Positions 18,704-27,545 of a DNA stretch of 64,000 nt are shown here, piece by piece. The stretch is from Candidatus Woesearchaeota archaeon (lineage in GTDB: Archaea > Nanoarchaeota > Nanoarchaeia > Woesearchaeales > JAGVZT01): NCBI GenBank assembly GCA_017608295.1, contig JAFCGF010000011.1, positions 8,212 to 72,211 on the forward strand, read 5' to 3'. The number at the start of each line of letters is the position of its first letter. Within the stretch, counting starts at the first letter, position 1. The position numbers and the translations under genes were made by a program. A model generated the notes under the pieces. It ran no database searches, had not been told where the DNA came from, and saw nothing but the letters and a program-made list of their open reading frames with translations.

Positions 18704-19294
18704 TCAGTCTGTTGGGAAAAATTCTTGAAGCAATCTAAATGCTTCATCAATATCCGTTACTGAATTCACCCACTGCCTGTCTTTATCTGCAATATATTTC
18801 CCCAGGATATCAAAAAATGAATCAATAACTCTTTTCCATTCATTCCCAATTAGTATCAAAGGACGATGGTCAATCGCACCAACCTGCATCTGAGCCCACA
18901 TAACAACAATTTCTTCCAAAGTTCCAATTCCACCGGGTAAAGCGAAAGCCACATCACATTTTTCTATCAGGGCGAACAACCTCTCTCTCAAAGTAGAATA
19001 CCTCAATTCTTCCATAACCCATGAATTTGGTTGAACAGGTCTCCAAGCTTCAATTTCATCACAGGTCACTCCGATCACATGTCCACCTGCTAACGCAGTA
19101 CCTTGTGAAACGGCTTCCATTGTGCCTATATAACCACCGGTAAGCACCGCACAACCAGATGTGCCCAATAATTTCCCCAACTTCATTGCTTCATTGTACG
19201 GTTTGTCCCCTCTCTGAGGTAGTGAGCCTCCAAAAACAGTTACTCTCAGCGGTTTTGAATCCTTCGATAATAAAAATTTACGATTCTCAGTCAT
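18704..19294 (-). CDS. LOG-family (TIGR00730) nucleotide-binding protein
   Basis: This is a Rossmann-like protein of the LOG / lysine-decarboxylase-like family, 196 residues. The defining motif PGGIGTLEEI is present, with GGYIGTMEAVSQG and a typical VTVFGGSLPQRGD start. Family members such as the plant LOG enzymes release cytokinin bases from nucleotide monophosphates, and several bacterial members are nucleotide 5'-monophosphate phosphoribohydrolases. The substrate here is unknown. The ATG at 19294 is preferred to an in-frame TTG at 19309. Confidence 0.8.
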   Translation of the reverse strand: MTENRKFLLSKDSKPLRVTVFGGSLPQRGDKPYNEAMKLGKLLGTSGCAVLTGGYIGTMEAVSQGTALAGGHVIGVTCDEIEAWRPVQPNSWVMEELRYSTLRERLFALIEKCDVAFALPGGIGTLEEIVVMWAQMQVGAIDHRPLILIGNEWKRVIDSFFDILGKYIADKDRQWVNSVTDIDEAFRLLQEFFPTD

Positions 19295-19352
19295 AGCAAT
19301 ATATCTCAATTAATCAATCCATGATCACAGCTGGCTCAGGATACTCATTCAT

Positions 19353-19664
19353 TCACTCGTTCCGATTAGTCCAGCTTCGTCCATGGTTATCTTTAAGTTT
19401 TTTCAAAATTGCACCCTCGAGATCAATACCAGCAACATTGGCAATTTGGAAAAGGTATAGGGCAACATCTGCCAGTTCCGCATCCAAATCCTCGGAGTTA
19501 CCGGGTGTTTCTTTCCATTGAAAAATCTCCAAAACCTCTGAAGCCTCAAGATTCAGAGAGATAGCTAAATTTCTCAAAGTTTGGGGATGAATAGATTTCT
19601 CCTGATACCAACCTTTGGAATGGACAAAATTATGCATTTGTTCAGAGAGTGTTTTGATATCCAT
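19353..19664 (-). CDS. MazG-like nucleotide pyrophosphohydrolase
   Basis: This is a small all-alpha NTP pyrophosphatase of 103 residues, probably removing non-canonical or excess nucleotides. The metal-binding pattern is visible: EASEVLEIFQW carries the first ExxE pair and DAELADVALYL the second ExxD pair. The RNLAISLNLEASE lead-in is typical. The start at MDIKTLSEQMH fits family length; a TTG 25 codons upstream is the alternative. TATAAT on the minus strand about 8 nt before the ATG hints at a nearly leaderless transcript. Confidence 0.8.
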   Translation of the reverse strand: MDIKTLSEQMHNFVHSKGWYQEKSIHPQTLRNLAISLNLEASEVLEIFQWKETPGNSEDLDAELADVALYLFQIANVAGIDLEGAILKKLKDNHGRSWTNRNE

Positions 19665-19778
19665 AAGATCATGATTATAACCGCGACAAAGGTCTTGAGG
19701 TAGATGATGGCTAAACGTGAGTTGTTTTTTGTTGTACAATTAGCTTAATTGAATTTATCGCTTAAACAAGAGTATTCT

Positions 19779-22457
19779 ATGCGCATTATCTTAACCCACG
19801 AACAAACGGATTTTGATGGTATCGCCTCATTACTTGGCGTACATCTTATTGATGAGAGTGCCATTCCTGTTCTTCCTCGTAAGATGAACAGAAATGTACG
19901 CGCGTTTGTTAGTTTGTATGGGAACGATTTGTCTTTTGTTGATCCCCGAGATATTGGAGATCAACCCATCGAGTTTATTTATCTCGTAGATACTCAATCA
20001 TTAACCAGCCTTAAAGGGATGAGTGATACAACAAAAATTTACGTTGTAGACCATCATACACTTCGCACGGATATCCCTTCAAATTGGGAAGTAAGAATTT
20101 CCAACACAGGGGCAAACGTTACTCCGTTGGTTAAAGAAATATGCGAACGCGATATCCGGTTAAGTGTTGTGGAAGCTACTTTACTTCTCATTGGTATCTA
20201 TGAAGATACAGGTTCATTGACTTACTCTCGAACGACCTCTCAAGACATTAGAGCTGCAGCTGATTTACTGGATTATGGGGCAAATTTAGCCATCGTCAAC
20301 GAATATATAAACCATCCGTTATCGATACAGCAACAACAAGTCTATGATGAACTACGATCATCGGCGACAAGCCATATCGTTCATGGACACAACATCCTCG
20401 TCGCTCCAGGAGACGCAAGAGGGATGGAGGAAGAATTATCAACCATCGCACATAAACTCCGAGACCTGATAGATTCGGATGCAATCATAATGTTAATAAT
20501 AACCCGAGGGGGCGTTCAAATGATTGCCAGATCCACCAATGACGATATTGATGTTTCAGAAATCGCGGATCATTTTGGGGGTGGTGGTCATCCAAGAGCT
20601 GCGGCTGCTCTTATTAAGACAGAAGATTTGGAATCCACATACAACGATCTAATTCAACTTCTACCCGACATCGTACGTTCTGCAATTACTGTTAATGAGA
20701 TCATGTCAGGGACTCCCCTTTTATTATCCCGAGAGACAACGATAAAGGATGTCGCCAATCAAATGCAAAAGTATGGATATGAGGGATATCCGGTTGTTGA
20801 AGGAAACGAAATTCTCGGTCTTGTCACACGACGATCAGTTGACCGCGCCTTATCTCACAAACTGAACCTAACTGCAGAAAGTTTGATGGAAGCTGGCAAA
20901 GTGAGTATTACGCCAGATGCCTCAATTGAGGAACTTCAAAACCTGATGACAACCACCGGGTGGGGGCAAATCCCTGTTATGGATTTGGATAATAAAAATA
21001 TCATCGGTATTGTCACAAGGACGGACCTCTTAGAAATCCTTTCCCCTTCTAAGTCGCAAAACAAGAATGTAAACCTGGCTTCCAAATTAGAAAAGGCTTT
21101 ACCTGAGGAACGCCTAAAAATCCTCAAAGAAATCGCTTTAATTTCCCAAGAACAACGGGTTGCACTATATATCGTCGGAGGTTTCGTGCGGGACCTCTTG
21201 TTGGGCTTCCCCAGTTTGGATTTCGATCTGGTCGTGGAAGGCGATGCTATAGCGCTTGCTAAAGAGATAGAGTTGAAATTCGGAGGACGGGTAACGACTC
21301 ATAAGCAATTTGGAACCGCAAAATGGTTCCTGAAACAGGCAAAAGATGAGATTGAACGGAAAATCCTATCTGAGGCTGGAGAAAAGAAAAATGCTGCGGA
21401 TTCAACAAGGATTGAGAATAATCAACTTCCAGAAACGCTGGATTTTATCACTGCACGCAGGGAATTCTATTCCCATCCTTCTGCCCTACCCACAATTGAA
21501 CGAGGCAGCATTAAATTAGACCTTCACCGCCGAGATTTCACAATAAATACCTTAGCCATACGCCTTGATGGGAACCATTTTGGTAATCTTCATGATCACT
21601 GGGGCGGTTACAATGATATTCGCCAAGGGGTGGTACGGGTTCTACATTCAATCTCATTTGTTGATGATCCCACGCGAATGCTTCGAGCTGTGCGATACGA
21701 ACAAAGATATGGATTCCATATTGGGAAAAGAACCCACGATTTGCTATTAGAAGCCCGACCATTACTGGACAGGGTTTCCGGCGACCGAATCCGGCATGAG
21801 ATAGACAATATTTTCAAGGAAGACCGGGCTGTAAAGATGATGGATCGTTTAAACACTCTCGGCTTATTAAAAGCAATCCACCAAGGATTGAATTGGGATG
21901 GTTGGATACGAAATAAAATTGAATATCTCATTCTCCCAGATGACAAATGGGATATATTAACTCAATATAAAGGGATTCCAACACAACGGATTTTGTATTA
22001 TTCCTTATGGCTCATTCGAATCCCACTATCACAGGCAGAAGAAGTAATATCAAGACTTCGGTTACCACGCATAATTAAAAAGATTGTGAAGGACTCCTGC
22101 CAACTTTGGCTTTCTTTTCCTGAACTAGCAAATTCGAAAGAAAGTGAACGAGCAATAGCGCTGGGAAAAAACCATCCTATTGCCATCTATACACTTTATG
22201 CTGCATTGGAAGAAGATGTAATTAGAGGATCAATTAATAATTACATCCAGAAATGGCATGGTCTCAAACCATATATCTCTGGTCTTGACCTAAAAAAAAG
22301 AGGGCTTCCCCCAGGAGCTCATTACAAAGAAATCTTAAACCGGGTAAAAGCAGCCTGGATTGATGGGGAAATTGATACTCCAAATCAAGAAAGAGAGTTA
22401 GTAGATAAACTAATAAACGATTATTTGGAACAAGATAATAAAAAACTAACTACCTGA
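19779..22457 (+). CDS. DHH phosphoesterase / CBS / tRNA nucleotidyltransferase-like fusion
   Basis: This is an 892-residue multidomain enzyme. Residues 1 to about 300 form a DHH/DHHA1 phosphoesterase domain: HEQTDFDGIASL, VVDHHTLR near residue 90 and GGGGHPRAAAAL near 267. About 305-420 is a CBS pair (VNEIMSGTPLLLSRE and a second copy). From about 455 is a class II nucleotidyltransferase/poly(A) polymerase head: VGGFVRDLLLG, the catalytic pair in DFDLVVEGD, and DLHRRDFTINTLA. An RNA-binding helical tail with DPTRMLRAVRYEQRYGF follows. Such fusions are known as CCA- or A-adding enzymes; which of the two cannot be told. AAGAG precedes the ATG; the longer TTG frame is not used. Confidence 0.85.
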   Translation: MRIILTHEQTDFDGIASLLGVHLIDESAIPVLPRKMNRNVRAFVSLYGNDLSFVDPRDIGDQPIEFIYLVDTQSLTSLKGMSDTTKIYVVDHHTLRTDIPSNWEVRISNTGANVTPLVKEICERDIRLSVVEATLLLIGIYEDTGSLTYSRTTSQDIRAAADLLDYGANLAIVNEYINHPLSIQQQQVYDELRSSATSHIVHGHNILVAPGDARGMEEELSTIAHKLRDLIDSDAIIMLIITRGGVQMIARSTNDDIDVSEIADHFGGGGHPRAAAALIKTEDLESTYNDLIQLLPDIVRSAITVNEIMSGTPLLLSRETTIKDVANQMQKYGYEGYPVVEGNEILGLVTRRSVDRALSHKLNLTAESLMEAGKVSITPDASIEELQNLMTTTGWGQIPVMDLDNKNIIGIVTRTDLLEILSPSKSQNKNVNLASKLEKALPEERLKILKEIALISQEQRVALYIVGGFVRDLLLGFPSLDFDLVVEGDAIALAKEIELKFGGRVTTHKQFGTAKWFLKQAKDEIERKILSEAGEKKNAADSTRIENNQLPETLDFITARREFYSHPSALPTIERGSIKLDLHRRDFTINTLAIRLDGNHFGNLHDHWGGYNDIRQGVVRVLHSISFVDDPTRMLRAVRYEQRYGFHIGKRTHDLLLEARPLLDRVSGDRIRHEIDNIFKEDRAVKMMDRLNTLGLLKAIHQGLNWDGWIRNKIEYLILPDDKWDILTQYKGIPTQRILYYSLWLIRIPLSQAEEVISRLRLPRIIKKIVKDSCQLWLSFPELANSKESERAIALGKNHPIAIYTLYAALEEDVIRGSINNYIQKWHGLKPYISGLDLKKRGLPPGAHYKEILNRVKAAWIDGEIDTPNQERELVDKLINDYLEQDNKKLTT

Positions 22458-22729
22458 CATTTTTGAAATTTTCCATAAATAGATAGCTAATGAGTGAAAA
22501 TCAAGGTAGTTATACATTATTAGAACAACATAAATCAATGTTTATACTTGAAAATCACTAGAAACGATGGCGAATCTAATAAAATACTGGTGTTTATTTT
22601 TCTTTATAATTTCAAATTAGTAAAATTCGTGAAATTCGTGGCTAAATTAGTCCTTTGTGAGGAAACTGTCGGGTGGCTAGATAAAAAACTAATTTAATCA
22701 TTTATACCTATCCTGATCTAGTCAAAACC
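22458..22729. other. AT-rich gap before the nusA promoter
   Basis: No gene is seen. A tandem 9-bp repeat AAATTCGTG AAATTCGTG lies at 22623-22640, followed by GCTAAATT. Otherwise the stretch is featureless until the promoter at 22730. Confidence 0.4.
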
Positions 22730-22758
22730 TTGCCATGGTCATGTTTCCATGCTAAAAT
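22730..22758 (+). promoter_or_regulatory. Promoter of the nusA-infB operon
   Basis: TTGCCA (22730-22735), exactly 17 bp, then TAAAAT (22753-22758) with an extended TGC just before. The structured leader at 22770-22846 follows. Confidence 0.65.
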
Positions 22759-22769
22759 TTCATTTGCTT

Positions 22770-22846
22770 AGGGTGGGAGCAATCTCGTTTACGTCGGAAA
22801 AGTGGGCAACCCCCACTTTTCTTTACGTATAGCACCCAACCACCCT
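22770..22846 (+). promoter_or_regulatory. Structured leader of nusA, attenuator-like
   Basis: A strong hairpin AAAAGTGGG / CCCACTTTT (22798-22806 with 22812-22820, 5-nt loop) is followed by CTTT, resembling a weak intrinsic terminator. Flanking AGGGTGG (22770-22776) can pair with CCACCCT (22840-22846) to enclose it. Since NusA itself acts on hairpin-dependent pausing and termination, autoregulation at this site is a plausible inference, not shown. Confidence 0.5.
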
Positions 22847-22875
22847 TCTGTAAGAAATGTATGGAGAAATTTGTA

Positions 22876-24777
22876 ATGAAGAATGATTTTGCCTTAGCTC
22901 TTAACGAAATCTTAGAAGATAGAGGATTACCAAAAAATATCATCGTGGAAGCAATTGAGGCTGCGATGGTATCAGCATATCGACGTTCTGTGAACGCTTC
23001 AAACGCGCAACACGTTGAAGCGAAGATTAATCCTGAAAACGGTGATATTGTAATATTTGCAGAGAAGGAAGTTGTCGATTCTGTCCAAGACGATCGAACA
23101 GAAGTCACGTTGGAAGAAGCGAAAACGGTCGACCCACAAGTCGAACTTGGGGATATGGCTATCATGGAGAGCACCCCAAAAAACTTCGGCCGGGTAGCTG
23201 CCCAAACTGCGAGACAGGTTATCCAACAGCGAATTCGAGAAGCAGAGCGAGAAGCACAATTTGCTTATTATGAGAAACAGGTCGGAGAAATTGTTAATGG
23301 CGTTGTCCAGGCGATAAATGCCAAAGGAATCAACCTGGGATTGGAACTAAAGGCTGAAGGTATAATGCCTCGAAACCAACAAATTCCAAGGGAGTTTGCC
23401 AGAGTCCATGATCGAATCCGCGCGCTGTTATTAGAAGTCAAGAAAACCAATCGTGGTCCTCAGATAATATTATCGAGGGCTCACCGGGATTTTCTCAGGC
23501 GTCTGCTGGAAAATGAAGTGCCAGAAATTTACCATGGGTTGGTTGAAATAAGATCAATTTCACGAGAACCCGGATACAGGTCTAAAGTCGCAGTTGCAGC
23601 TCTCCAACCTGGCGTAGATCCAGTGGGAGCATGTGTGGGTATCAGGGGAGTCAGGATCCAAACAATCGTCCGTGAGTTAAATGATGAAAAAATTGATGTC
23701 ATTGAGTGGAATCCGGATCCTGCGATTTACATTGCCAAGGGGATCAGCCCCGCTCGCGTGATAGGGGTTTACCTCAATGAAACTATTTCCGGACCAAAAA
23801 CAGCTACCGTTGTTGTCCCAGAGGACCAACTCAGCTTAGCAATCGGTCGGAATGGTCAAAATGCCAGATTGGCAGCTAAACTCACGGGCTGGCGTATTGA
23901 TATTAAAAGCCTACCTGAAGCAACCTCTGAATTGTTATTCAAACTCGAGAACAATCCAGAATATACAATTTTCAGGAAGCAAGAAGAAGAGATCATCCCA
24001 CAGATCGAAGCCATTAAGTTGAAGAAGGAAGAAGGAAGACCAATTCCTCCCGAAGAATATCATCTGATGGGAAGTTTTTTAGATCGTGTTGAACTAGGCG
24101 TGATCCAGCGTAGACAAGCGATAAGAAAAGAACACGAATCTCGACTTGAGGCAGCTCAGGATTCGGTTCACGAAGCATTATTTGAGCTTCCTGTGTTTGC
24201 ACTTGGTCTATCAGAAGAGGTAACAGAAGCAATTCAAGAGGCAGAATATGAGAATATTGGCGATCTTATGGTTCAATACTTCTTCGATTCTACAAACCTC
24301 TCCGAAATTGATGGCATCACTGAAGAAGTACTAGCAGAATTAAACAGTGCATTTGAAGCACTCACCAGTACATTACCTGAACCAGAACCGAAGGTAGAAG
24401 AAATTGAACAGGAAGATGAAGGTATTATCGATGAGGCTGATGTCGATGAGGAAGCCGTAAGCGAAACAATCGATCAAGAACCTGTGACAACAGAAGAAGT
24501 AGATGAAATAAAAATTGAAGAGTCTATAGCTGAAGAAGAACCAGTGGAAGAAGAAATTACCGAAGAGGAACTTCCAGAGTCATTAGAAGAGATTTTTAAA
24601 CTTAAACCTGAAATGCTTGAACTCCCTCAAGAGAGTACCGAAGAAGAACTGTTAGAAAAGAAGAAGAAACGAAAGAAATATGTGGATATCGAGTATGATC
24701 CCGAAAAAGACGTAACGATATTTCGGAAGAAACGCAAACGTGAAGCTGATGATTGGGATGGATGGAAAGAAGATTAG
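22876..24777 (+). CDS. nusA: Transcription termination/antitermination factor NusA
   Basis: NusA binds RNA polymerase and RNA and modulates pausing, termination and antitermination. The 633 residues contain the N-terminal polymerase-binding domain (FALALNEILEDRGLPKNII), an S1 domain at about 136-200 (GEIVNGVVQAINAKG) and two KH domains. The KH signatures are CVGIRGVRIQTIVRELNDEKIDV-type sequence and AIGRNGQNARLAAKL near 322. From about 500 a long Glu-rich tail replaces or extends the usual C-terminus and ends in a basic KKRKRE stretch. GGAG lies 9 nt before the ATG at 22876, so this start is preferred to the ATG at 22861. No rimP lies upstream. Confidence 0.93.
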   Translation: MKNDFALALNEILEDRGLPKNIIVEAIEAAMVSAYRRSVNASNAQHVEAKINPENGDIVIFAEKEVVDSVQDDRTEVTLEEAKTVDPQVELGDMAIMESTPKNFGRVAAQTARQVIQQRIREAEREAQFAYYEKQVGEIVNGVVQAINAKGINLGLELKAEGIMPRNQQIPREFARVHDRIRALLLEVKKTNRGPQIILSRAHRDFLRRLLENEVPEIYHGLVEIRSISREPGYRSKVAVAALQPGVDPVGACVGIRGVRIQTIVRELNDEKIDVIEWNPDPAIYIAKGISPARVIGVYLNETISGPKTATVVVPEDQLSLAIGRNGQNARLAAKLTGWRIDIKSLPEATSELLFKLENNPEYTIFRKQEEEIIPQIEAIKLKKEEGRPIPPEEYHLMGSFLDRVELGVIQRRQAIRKEHESRLEAAQDSVHEALFELPVFALGLSEEVTEAIQEAEYENIGDLMVQYFFDSTNLSEIDGITEEVLAELNSAFEALTSTLPEPEPKVEEIEQEDEGIIDEADVDEEAVSETIDQEPVTTEEVDEIKIEESIAEEEPVEEEITEEELPESLEEIFKLKPEMLELPQESTEEELLEKKKKRKKYVDIEYDPEKDVTIFRKKRKREADDWDGWKED

Positions 24778-24888
24778 TCCCTTGAATTTATATTTGTTCG
24801 GGAAAGTTGAGCAGATAAATCGAATAGTTCAGCGCTATTCGTGTATATGAATTTTATAATTTGATTTACTAAGTTCCTAAAAAAAAAG

Positions 24889-25203
24889 GTGTCTAAAAAT
24901 AGAACAAGAAAACCTAAACACATTCCACACCGCACCTGTGTCGGCTGTACCAAGGTGCAGGCTAAACGGGAATTAATACGAATCGTTAGAACCGATGAGG
25001 GTGTCAAAATCGATCCAAGTGGAAAACTTCCCGGTCGCGGTGCATATTTACATGAAATGCGATCCTGTTGGGCTAATGGAATAAGAGCCTCAATTGCTCG
25101 TTCATTGAGAACAAAATTAACACCTGATGATATTGACCACCTTTCATCTTTCATGGAAGGATTACCAGACGAAAATCAATCACAAGATTCGGATGAAAAA
25201 TGA
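24889..25203 (+). CDS. ylxR: YlxR/RnpM-family RNA-binding protein
   Basis: This small basic protein of 104 residues belongs to the DUF448 family. Signatures are CVGCTKVQAKRELIRIVR, then GKLPGRGAYLH and a CWANGIR segment. Members bind RNA; the Bacillus homologue RnpM is reported to bind RNase P RNA. A GTG start at 24889 fits, with an AAGG immediately upstream. It sits between nusA and infB, its standard place. The L7Ae-like ylxQ that often follows is absent. Confidence 0.85.
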   Translation: MSKNRTRKPKHIPHRTCVGCTKVQAKRELIRIVRTDEGVKIDPSGKLPGRGAYLHEMRSCWANGIRASIARSLRTKLTPDDIDHLSSFMEGLPDENQSQDSDEK

Positions 25204-25327
25204 TTCTTTTCGGAGGTAAGCGGGTGTATTCTCAGAGTTAGAAGGATATGAGCTGATGTAATCTTTGAACGGTCTGGCTCGCCAAATCATCAGGATTTAC
25301 TAAGAAATGAGCCAGGAGTTAATAAAA

Positions 25328-27127
25328 ATGAGTGATACCAGCGAAAACAAAATAATTGAGCTCACTGGAAGCTTAACAGTCAGGGAACTATCTGAGCGAA
25401 TAAACGCGAGTCCCATTGAAGTCATCAAGAATCTGATGGCAAATGGTGTAATGGCTAATATTAACCAATTAATCGACTTTGATACGGCTGCCATTGTATC
25501 TGCAGAATTTGGTTATGAAGTAACCCAGAAAACATATGAAATTGATCCAGAAGAAGATGCTGGTGAAATCCCCTTTTGGCGAAGGGCAATTGCATCTGAA
25601 GACCCAAAGCACTTATCTGGTCGGTCACCTGTCGTAACCATCCTGGGTCATGTTGATCATGGAAAAACGACTCTGTTAGACGCAATGCGGAAAACACATG
25701 TCGCTGAAGGTGAAGCTGGTGGGATTACTCAACATATTGGAGCATACCAGGCAATACACAATGATCGGAATATCACATTCCTGGATACACCTGGCCATGA
25801 AGCCTTCAGTGCTATGCGCGCTCGTGGAGCTCAAGGTGCCGATATTGTTGTTCTAGTCATTGCGGCGGATGATGGGATCATGCCTCAGACAAAAGAGGCT
25901 ATTGCACACTCAAAAGCAGCCAATGTTCCAATGATCGTAGCGATGAACAAAATGGACCGGTCAAATGCTGATCCTGAAAGGGTAAAACAGCAGCTTGCAG
26001 AAAATGAGATGGTCCCTGATGAATGGGATGGGGATACGATTGTTGTTCCCTTATCCGCAATCAAGCAAGAGGGATTGGATGACCTCATGGAAGCAATCCT
26101 TTTGGTTGCTGACAATATGGATATACTAGCCAATCCTGATGGAGAACTGATAGGGACAGTTATTGAGGCAAAAATTGATCGAGGTCGAGGGGTAATGGCA
26201 ACCCTATTGGTGCAAAATGGTACTTTGAAGGAAGGTGACATTATCCTAGCGGGGACTTCATACGGCAGAATTAGAGCAATGTTCAATTATCAAGGACGAA
26301 AAATAAAGAAAGCTGCCCCATCCACCCCAGTATCCGTTATGGGATTAAATGAAGTACCTGTTGCCGGAGATCTTTTTCAAGTCGTCAATAATGAAAAAGA
26401 AGCACGAGAAATTATCAAAGAAAGGGAAATAGCTGCGGAGGAAAAAGCACAGTCCCCAATTGGTGATATTACACTGGAGCAGTTCTTTGAGCAATTCCAA
26501 GCCGGGGAAACAAAAGAACTAAGACTAGTTATCAAAGCCGATGTACAAGGTTCCCTTGAACCCATTATTAATTCAGTTAGTGATCTTGGAATCGGAGAGA
26601 TAGGCGTTAATATCCTTCATTCTGGCACCGGCAATATCAGTGAAAGTGATGTCATGCTGGCATCAGCATCCCAAGCAGTCATTATTGGTTTCAATGTAGA
26701 AGCCGATTCAGCAGCCCAGCGTATGGCAGAAACAACGAAAATTGCTATCAGAACTTACAATATTATTTATAGACTGATTGAGGATATCGAAAAGGCGTTG
26801 AAAGGTCTTCTTGAACCTGAAATCAGACAGGTAGTCATTGGGAAGGCTCAGGTATTAGCAGTTTTCAAAGCCTCCCGTCATGGCCGGGTTGCAGGATGTC
26901 GAGTCCTAGATGGAGAGCTGCGCCGCAATGGAAAAATACGCGTTCTCAGAGAAGGCAACGAGGAAGAAATATTCAACGGCGAGGTAGCTTCCCTCAGACG
27001 ACATCAAGAGGATGTTCGTGAAGTCCGCCAAGGTTTTGAGTGCGGGATAGGTTTAAAAGGATATAACGACTTCCAGGAAGGGGATATACTAGAGTGCTTT
27101 GTTCTCGAATCAGTTGCACCAATTTAG
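25328..27127 (+). CDS. infB: Translation initiation factor IF-2
   Basis: This GTPase delivers initiator tRNA to the 30S subunit and promotes subunit joining. The 599 residues make a short form: one IF2N domain (about residues 10-60) precedes the G domain, without the long charged N-terminal region of many IF-2 proteins. G motifs are GHVDHGKTT (about residue 107), the switch DTPGHEAF and the NKMD base-recognition motif. Domains II-IV follow, ending QGFECGIGLKGYNDFQEGD. AGGAG lies 9 nt before the ATG at 25328; the ATG at 25307 lacks such a site. Confidence 0.95.
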   Translation: MSDTSENKIIELTGSLTVRELSERINASPIEVIKNLMANGVMANINQLIDFDTAAIVSAEFGYEVTQKTYEIDPEEDAGEIPFWRRAIASEDPKHLSGRSPVVTILGHVDHGKTTLLDAMRKTHVAEGEAGGITQHIGAYQAIHNDRNITFLDTPGHEAFSAMRARGAQGADIVVLVIAADDGIMPQTKEAIAHSKAANVPMIVAMNKMDRSNADPERVKQQLAENEMVPDEWDGDTIVVPLSAIKQEGLDDLMEAILLVADNMDILANPDGELIGTVIEAKIDRGRGVMATLLVQNGTLKEGDIILAGTSYGRIRAMFNYQGRKIKKAAPSTPVSVMGLNEVPVAGDLFQVVNNEKEAREIIKEREIAAEEKAQSPIGDITLEQFFEQFQAGETKELRLVIKADVQGSLEPIINSVSDLGIGEIGVNILHSGTGNISESDVMLASASQAVIIGFNVEADSAAQRMAETTKIAIRTYNIIYRLIEDIEKALKGLLEPEIRQVVIGKAQVLAVFKASRHGRVAGCRVLDGELRRNGKIRVLREGNEEEIFNGEVASLRRHQEDVREVRQGFECGIGLKGYNDFQEGDILECFVLESVAPI

Positions 27128-27152
27128 GGAATATCGGAGCAAAAAATAACTA

Positions 27153-27545
27153 ATGGTATCAACAATTCGAGCACAAAAGATTGCAGATAGGATTTTTCGA
27201 GAATTATCAACTTTGTTGATCCACGAAGTATCTGATCCAAGGTTGAGCACGGTTTCTGTTACAAATGTTTCAGTTGACCGTGAATTAGCCTATGCTAATA
27301 TCTACATCTCATCGTATGAAGGAAGTGATGCATCAAACCAGATAATGGATGGATTAGCTCATGCACGCGGATATCTCCGTAGAGAGTTATCCCAACGAAT
27401 ACTACTGCGTTCCTTCCCTCAAATCAGGTTCTACTGGGACCCAAATCCAGAGAGAGCTGACCGTATAGATAAACTACTAGATTCAATTTCAGAAGGAAAA
27501 CATTCAAATCCGGATGAAGAAGAGGGAACCCATCTTGATGGATGA
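27153..27545 (+). CDS. rbfA: Ribosome-binding factor A
   Basis: This is a 30S maturation factor with a single KH-type fold, 130 residues. Features include RAQKIADRIFRELSTLL, EVSDPRLSTVSVTNVSVDRELAYANIYIS and LRSFPQIRFYWDPNPERADRIDKLL. It lies 25 nt after infB. Its last codons overlap the start of the DHH phosphoesterase gene, the usual infB-rbfA-nrnA order. Confidence 0.93.
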   Translation: MVSTIRAQKIADRIFRELSTLLIHEVSDPRLSTVSVTNVSVDRELAYANIYISSYEGSDASNQIMDGLAHARGYLRRELSQRILLRSFPQIRFYWDPNPERADRIDKLLDSISEGKHSNPDEEEGTHLDG

